64,000 nt of DNA from Clitoria ternatea (taxonomy: Eukaryota > Streptophyta > Magnoliopsida > Fabales > Fabaceae): positions 107,348,718 to 107,412,717 of the forward strand of contig CM075675.1 in assembly GCA_037962975.1 (NCBI GenBank). Direction: 5' to 3'. The position numbers were made by a program, and so were the translations under genes. The notes beneath the pieces are model-generated. The model searched no databases. It was not told the origin of the DNA and worked only from the letters and a program-made list of their open reading frames with translations. Positions within the stretch are counted from its first letter, which is position 1. The number at the start of each line of letters is the position of its first letter. Of the stretch, positions 57,594 to 64,000 are shown piece by piece.

Positions 57594-59396
57594 GGAGCCA
57601 TCAAGGTGCAAGTGTTGGCCGATTTTGTAGTAGAAATGACTGGAGCGGACCCGGACACCCCTCGAGCGCATTGGACCATCTACGTCGACGGCTCGTCGAA
57701 CAGCAAAGGTTGTGGAGCCGGTGTGGTGGTAGAAAGTGATGACGGCGTGCACTTAGAAATTTCCCTCCGTTTCAATTTCAAAACCTCTAACAATCAAGCT
57801 GAATACGAAGCATGCTTGGCCGGTCTCCGTGCAGCGATTGACATCGGAGCATCAGCAGTTACACTCTGCAGTGATTCCCAGCTGGTGATTTCACAGATCC
57901 AGGGGCAATACCAGGCGAAAGAACCACAACTTCAATTGTACTTGAATTGTGTTAATGAGTTGAAGGGAAGATTTGAAGTTTTAGAGTTCAAGCATGTGCC
58001 CAGGGAAGAAAATACCAGAGCGGACATCTTGTCAAGATTGGCAAGTACAAAGCAGCCTGGTAGCACAACAACGGTGGTTCAAAGCACTTTGACATCACCC
58101 AGTATACCTCTGTATCCTTCTCTGAATGCTGTCATGGTGAGCTATCCATATGAGGATTCTTGGGTCATTCCCTATATTCGTTATCTTGCTGATGGTCAAC
58201 TTCCCACTGACGAGAAGGAAAGGAGACGAGTAAAGAGGGAGCTGCCATATTTTACTATGGTCGATGGTGTTCTCTACAGAAGGGGATTCTCTGTCCCATA
58301 TCTTTCATGTTTAAGAGAAGACGAAGTTCAAGCGGTTTTGACTGAGGTGCACGAGGGGCAATGTGGGCATCACGCTGGAGGCCGAAGCCTAATGAGAAAA
58401 GTCCTCAGGGCTGGATACTGGTGGCCCACTGTGAAGCAGGATTCCGCAGATTTCGTGAGGAAGTGCGACGCTTGCCAAAAATTCTCCAATCTCCACCATA
58501 CACCGGCCCAAGAGTTATCTTCATCTGCCGTGCCTTGGCCTTTCTACCAATGGGGCCTTGATATTTTGGGTCCGTTTCCCACTGCGCCAGGAGGAATCAA
58601 ATACTTGATCGTGGGAGTAGACTATTTCACCAAATGGATCGAGGCAGAGCCTGTGGTGCATATCACTTCTGCACGTACAAGACGTTTCATGTACGAAAAT
58701 ATCATTGCTCGGTTCGGGGTGCCAGGGCGGATTGTGACTGACAACGGCACCCAGTTTACAGACAAAAAGTTCACGGATTTACTTGAAGGACTGGGGATAA
58801 TCCAGATATTTTCATCTGTTGAACATCCCCAAACCAATGGGCAAGCAGAGGTAACTAACCGAGAAGTGCTAAAGGGGTTAAAGAAGCGTCTGGGAGGAGC
58901 GAAGGGAGGATGGACTGACCAGCTATGTCATGTTTTATGGGCATACCGAACTACGCCTCATTCCTCAACTAACGAATCCCCATATCGGTTGGTGTACGGG
59001 GTTGAGGCGATGATCCCAGTGGAGTTACAAACAAGATCGGCTCGTGTGGAGTATTTTTCAGCAGAAGATAATAACGCCAACTTAGCATCAGAACTGGACG
59101 TCCTCCAAGAGCTAAGGGAAAAGGCTTTCGTCAGAGATCAGGCAATAAAAGCAAAGGCTGCACTCCGGTATAATAAACGTGTCCAGTACAGATCTTTTAA
59201 CACCGGAGACCTCGTTTTGAGAAAGGTCAGTGTGGGGAATAAGTTCGCCCACCAAGGAAAGCTAGCACCGACGTGGGAAGGTCCTTATAGAATTTCTGAG
59301 GTGACTGGAAGAGGATCATACCGGTTGGAAGAACTTGATGGAACCCCAATCCGCAACAAATGGAACACTCAGAACTTACGAGTGTATTACAGCTAG
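57594..59396 (+). pseudogene. Tat archaeal-type RNase H and integrase, copy 2
   Basis: In-frame continuation after the stop at 57591, open to VYYS and the final TAG. Same order as copy 1: second RNase H (YVDGSS, NQAEYEA, CSDSQLV, RADILS), integrase finger (GHHAGGRS to CDACQKF) and core (LDILGP, VTDNGTQF, HPQTNGQAE). This segment is uninterrupted here and shows what copy 1 looked like before the copia insertion. Confidence 0.93.
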
Positions 59397-59728
59397 TTGG
59401 TAAGACGGCGTGTACTCTTTTTCCTTACTTGAGTTTTTTCCCATTGGGTTTTCTCAAGAAGGTTTTAACGAGGCATGGCCCCAACTATGCTCTTTGTGTA
59501 ATCTATTTTCAATTTTAATAAGAATACACCTTCACCGCCCTATCATTCTCACTTTTCTTATGTGTTATGATTTATAGCCATAGTTTAATACGCATACACC
59601 TCAGGACGGATGAATGCAACTACCCATTCTGTAGTTGATGAGATAATTCCTCGAGGAACGGAGGAAGACCCCTCAAGACGGACGATCTCAATCACACAAT
59701 GTGTGCTTTGACGATGTAATTCCTTGAG

Positions 59729-60090
59729 GTGGAATGGGTTGTAGGGCTGGTCCTTTCTCAAGGCCACAAACCGAACCCCATTCGAAGACAACATGGGTTG
59801 TAGGGCTGGTCCTTTCTCAAGGCCACAAACCGAACCCCATTCGAAGACAACATGGGTTGTAGGGCTGGTCCTTTCTCAAGGCCACAAACCGAACCCCATT
59901 CGAAGACAACATGGGTTGTAGGGCTGGTCCTTTCTCAAGGCCACAAACCGAACCCCATTCGAAGACTACATGGGTTGTAAGGCTGGTCCTTTCTCAAGGC
60001 CACAAACCGAACCCCATTCGAAGACAACATGGGTTGTAGGGCTGGTCCTTTCTCAAGGCCACAAACCGAACCCCATGCGAAGGCTTGGGC
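59729..60090. repeat. 59-bp minisatellite between pol and aORF, copy 2
   Basis: Six units marked by CCGAACCCCAT, the complement of the copy 1 array, which has seven. Diverged units continue to about 60290. Confidence 0.9.
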
Positions 60091-60791
60091 GCAGTAGGCC
60101 GGTTCACACAGGAAACCGCGCTGAACCCCGAGTAACGGGTGTAGTAGGTTCAGGATTAGCCCTGATCCGAACCCCGTGTTGAAGGCTTGGACTGTAGGAT
60201 TGCACCGAACTCCAAGTACGGTTAGTAGGATCGAACCGAACACCGTGTGAAGACCTGAGATGTAGGACCAAACCGAACCTCAAAAGAAAGGCGTAAAAGC
60301 TTACCCTTGTCAAAGCTATACTAAGATTCAAAGGCAATGTCCGTCCTCAGTGGTGGAATATCCACCCCGGAGCGGTTGAACGCTGACGTACCCGCTCTAC
60401 ATGTTCGAGGACAGATAAGGATTTCTACGATTTCATTGAAGGTTAAAAGGTAATCTTTGAGATAAACTCTCCCTTCCCAATGTACTTACACTTGGGGACA
60501 GGGCATGCTTTAACTTAATTGTCATTTATTCATTACAATTTGTTATCTTAATCCAGTGTGATAAGTACGCTTTAAGCAGCTAGGTAACCACGCAGAACGG
60601 ATTCGCAAAGCATTGAAAACAATAAAGTGTTTTGTATAACACTAAGTTATTCAGTAATCACACATTCGATGCAAACAGTTGAGGAAAAGTAATAGTGAAT
60701 CTAATTTTCAAAAATAAGAAAATATGCAGGTTACAAAGTGTTTTAAAGCTGGAGCCGATCCCAGAACACGGCTATGAATGAAAGCATAAAA
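60091..60791. other. Region between the minisatellite and the aORF stop, copy 2
   Basis: Older minisatellite units to about 60290, then non-coding sequence matching 2134-2650 of copy 1 in reverse. No gene. Confidence 0.55.
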
Positions 60792-63446
60792 TTAAAAGGC
60801 CGGTGCTTGATCCTCCACAGTGGGCACTCCTGCCTTCTCCGTCTTGTCCTCCACCCCAGTTTGGGCGCCTTCTTGTGCTTCAGCTCCAGAGGCAGCAGTG
60901 GACGTTGTAGGCTCCATACTTTGACCTTCTGGGAGGGGAGGCAGTTCGTACAGAGATACATGGGGTTCATGGTGCGATCCGTCCTTATGAACTTCTACAA
61001 GTCTTCCCCCATGGAACTCGAAGAACGGATCTAATCCGTACAAATTCAGCTTTACTCCAGGGTTACGGTAGTAGACTTGACGAAGGGCCAGGCCGAAAGA
61101 TTCATACGCCACATTTTTGCATATATCCAAGGCTTTGGCAGCCTTGGCCTTTGCAGCAGCTAGTCTTCTTTGAACCTTGGCATAATCCTCTTCTGAAGGC
61201 CCAACACTCGCACCACCCTTTTTGAGTTCATCAATTTGGGCTTGCATCTCCTTCCGAATAGACTCCCACTCCCCAAGGTCCTTGTTGCGACCGTCCTCCA
61301 TAACTTTGAGATCGTCAGCAAGCTTAGCCGATCTCTTCTTCTCCAGTTGTAATTCTTCTTCAAGGAGGGGTATGGATTTGTTCTTATTCTGGAGGTCGGC
61401 AACTTCCCGCTCTAGGGCCTTGTTCGCAAAATGAACTTGGCTTGCCTCTTCAGTTTTCCTCTGGAGCGTTTCTCTAGTTTTCTTCAACTCTGATTCCACC
61501 CCCCTATGAACTTCAGCTTGCTTGGCCGCCCATTTCTCCTTCACCGCGAGTTTGGCCTCAAGTTTTTCAACCTGATCCATATAGTCAGGGACTCAAGCAG
61601 GCCGGACAGTTCATCAAGTTGCCAACGCCCAGCCTTGCAAGCTCCTCGGACCCCAGCAGCGTCGAGGGAAGGGCGGAGGCAATACCGTGCCTTTGGGAGA
61701 GTAGGAGGCATAGACCCTTGAAACCACAAGTAAGGAGAAAGGAAGGAGTCCCGTGGAGGATCGAACGCCGGAGGAGGACCGTTCCCAGAGTCCGGTTCTG
61801 AAGCATTCTGAGAAGAAGGGGCAGAGGACTCAGGAACGGGTTTCTTTCCCTTGTCCTTTTTCAATTCAGCTTCTTCGGCCGTCCTCTGACGCTTCTTCAC
61901 AGGGTCATCAGAGGAGGGCTTCTCTTGATTTGCCTTCTTTACAAGATGCCTCTTCTTCCTCTTTTTCTCTGGGACGGCCTCCTCGTCACCCGTTCCAGTG
62001 GCCTCAGCTGCGTCTTCGGTCTCTTCCTCGTCGAAAAGAGGAACCTCATTTCCTACCGCAGAGGTCAGAGGAATGAGGGGAGTTTTGGTGGCGTTCCTCT
62101 TCGCCTGGATTTCATTTTCTTCAGAAGAGGAGTCATCGTCAGCCATCATGGTCCTTAACGACAACATCTCTGGGCAGGCTTTTTCAATTTGTTCTGCAAA
62201 ACAAGAAAAGTTGAATAAGCATACAAGAAGAAAAATAACTAGAGCGGAATAACCATACGACACAAGGAGAATAAGAGCGGATGTTACGGAGGTAGGTGTT
62301 CTTGATGCCATTCTCGGCCAAGAGAAGACGACTGGAAAACCCTTTGAGGGTCTTTGAGGCCGTCTGCATGGCGCTCAAGACCTCAACAGAATGAGGGGAA
62401 AGTTCGCTCTCATCTGTATAATAAGCACGGCTCATAAGGAGAAAATGCTCGTGCGTCCAGCTAAGGGGAAACTTGGTAAACCCCTCTTTATTCCGCCAGA
62501 AGACCGGCTTATTTGGTTGAATCCGGACCCGCGTGTAGTAGTGTTTGAAGGAGCGCCCATCCACCTTTACGGATTCCGTATAAGACTTGAAATTCACAAC
62601 CCTTGAGTCACTACGGAGAGTAATGAACCCAAGGCCGTCCTTCTTGTTAGCACGGCGGACCACCTGGCAGTAATAAAATAACTTGGCCACAGTGGCAGAA
62701 AAATTGAAATGCTCCCCCAGAACTTCCAGAGCCCGGATAAGACTTCAACCGTTGGGATGTAGTTGTGAGGGGGCGCAGTCTAGGAAACGCAGGACGGCCA
62801 TCTGGAAATCCGTCAGGGGAAAGCGTACTCCCAGCTTTAAGAAAACGAAGTCGTACATGTAGACCGACCTCGCATCAGGGACGCTGTGGCATATTCTTTC
62901 GGAGGGATGCGGTGCCATCACAGCATATCGCGCTTTGTACTTCTTGTCCGAATATATCTTGCAGCGGAAAGAAACCGTGCACTCCTCCTCACTTGCATGG
63001 TGCGAAGGGATCTCTAGGAATTCCTCTTCCACCCAGCAATAAGGTTTTTCCCTGTTGAGTTTCTCCCAGTCAAGCCGGTGTGCCACAACATTGACACACC
63101 CTTCAGCAGAGCGGAGAAACGGTGTTTTTCCACGTCCTGGAAGATCCATGGTTGTGCAGGCGCGGTGGAACGCGTAGGTGCTGTGATAAAAGGCAACATC
63201 GTTAGAGAGATAACCTTCAGCACTTGACCCCTCATCAGAGCGGCTGGTAGCCCTCGAACCAAGGGGAACCTCAGAGCGACGAGGGGAAGAAGACGCTCGT
63301 GAGGAAGAAGCTTCGGCTCTCTCTGAACGATGGGGCCTAGCCACAGGAGGATTCTCTGGAATCCTCCCACCACGGTGGCTAAGGGGGGCACGAGAGCCAA
63401 ACCTCCCCCTGTTTGAAGGACCAGCGTGGCCTGCTCTAGGGCGCAT
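60792..63446 (-). pseudogene. Tat antisense additional ORF (aORF), copy 2, broken
   Basis: Minus strand, exon 1 63446-62288 and exon 2 62193-60792, intron 62287-62194. It supplies the N-terminus missing from copy 1: MRPRAGHAGPSNRG and an Arg/Ser-rich disordered stretch, then the Transposase_28-like region. Damage: TGG to TGA at 62745-62747 in exon 1 (PNGW in copy 1), and a 13-bp deletion near 61585 between two CTGA words, which shifts the coiled-coil frame. The remaining coiled coil (61580-60792) is open to its stop. The function is unknown; a role in regulation or as a chromatin or RNA adaptor is only speculation. Confidence 0.85.
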
Positions 63447-63610
63447 GATGGAAATAGAATGACTAAAATTGCAAGGAGTTGAAGGAAAGGGAGGTTACCT
63501 AAAGGAAGAGGATCTTTGAGAAGTTAGAGACGACAAGGAAATTCCAAGGAAATTTGAGCAGAGTTTCACTAAGCTTGAGGACAAGGATGGATTCAAAAAT
63601 CTGCTAAGAG

Positions 63611-63623
63611 TTCCTTTTATAGG
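63611..63623 (-). promoter_or_regulatory. Probable TATA box of the aORF, copy 2
   Basis: Minus-strand CCTATAAAAGGAA, about 165 bases before the aORF start codon. It suggests the antisense ORF has its own promoter inside the element. Confidence 0.6.
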
Positions 63624-64000
63624 TAACGAAGGAACACAGTGTTTCATCGAAGGTCACAAGGCTTGCATCAAAACGCAACCCCTTCAAATTGAAACGACTT
63701 CGTCGTTTCACCACGTACGGGCGCGAAAACAGTAACGTTTCAGTAAACATTTTGGCAAAATGGGCCCCCACTCAGTTTGAATCCAGGCCCAATAAGCCCA
63801 ATCGACGGTTACACTCTTGAGCAATGATGGCCCTTGCATGAAAAACGTATTTACTGTCCAATCATGCTGTGCGCATTTAATGCCTCCCAACCACTTTTCG
63901 AATACCAAGGGTTTCGATTTTCAAAGACTCTTGGGATTTCCATTACTTATTTTATGCTGTCTGAATTCGTTGTACGCAACGCGAGAAGGGCGGTCACTCG
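63624..64000. other. Tat region upstream of the aORF
   Basis: No gene. Should hold the aORF promoter and, further right off the window, the polypurine tract and 3' LTR. No LTR start (TGATCCGG) appears before base 64000. Confidence 0.5.

Larger units (their letters stand above)
49943..64000 (+). mobile_element. Ty3/gypsy Tat-lineage LTR retrotransposon, copy 2 (3' end off window)
   Basis: 5' LTR 49943-50745, PBS, gag-pol from 50808 interrupted by solo LTR B, pol to 59396, minisatellite, antisense aORF to 63446; the 3' LTR is beyond base 64000. Same family as copy 1, opposite orientation. Broken by stops at 50904, 56019 and 57591, by the solo LTR, and by a stop and a 13-bp deletion in the aORF. 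It sits inside LTR A. Confidence 0.92.

Overview
The window looks like nuclear DNA of a flowering plant, most likely a eudicot. It is dominated by LTR retrotransposons nested inside one another, is AT-rich between them, and holds one spliced single-copy gene. That gene is a SPEAR/TIE-type repressor (exons 37659-39497). Several repeat styles, such as long LTRs starting TGTAACAC and arrays of a GCTTGAGCG motif, remind me of legumes, but I cannot fix the family from sequence alone. I see no rRNA, tRNA or organellar genes.

Layout, left to right. (1) 1-18434: a Ty3/gypsy Tat-lineage element on the minus strand (copy 1). Its 5' LTR is at 17628-18434, its gag-pol reads leftward, and its 3' LTR is off the window. 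A spliced antisense additional ORF (aORF) lies on the plus strand at the left edge. A complete Ty1/copia element (5363-13896, TSD GATGG, LTRs that read as identical, intact 1325-aa polyprotein) is inserted in its pol. (2) 18435-19510: a decayed copia relic with the order RNase H, PPT, LTR, PBS. (3) 20421-33678: an old small copia-like element with ~211-bp LTRs, no gag-pol and a decayed unidentified reading frame. Its 5' LTR was split by a complete 11.1-kb Ty3/gypsy chromodomain element (20630-31717, TSD CTTTC). The same LTR also holds a ~66-bp non-LTR 3'-end fragment with a 15-16-bp TSD. (4) 33679-44987: AT-rich sequence around the SPEAR/TIE gene, plus a six-unit ~156-bp tandem array. (5) 44988-64000: a four-level nest. 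A minus-strand LTR-like repeat (C) is interrupted at 47358 by a TGTAACACCC LTR (A). A is interrupted at 49943 by a second Tat element (copy 2, plus strand). The gag of copy 2 is interrupted by a 3121-bp solo LTR (B) of the same family as A, with TSD TAACC.

The two Tat copies are the same family in inverted orientation, about 31.5 kb apart, with the host gene between them. Each carries gag, protease, reverse transcriptase, RNase H, a second (archaeal-type) RNase H and integrase. Downstream, in antisense, each has a two-exon aORF with its own TATA-like box and poly(A) signal. Between pol and the aORF lies a 59-bp minisatellite with 7 units in copy 1 and 6 in copy 2. All element genes except those of the young copia insertion are broken, mostly by stops explained by C-to-T (or G-to-A) changes. 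All comparisons were made by eye; domain residue positions are approximate.
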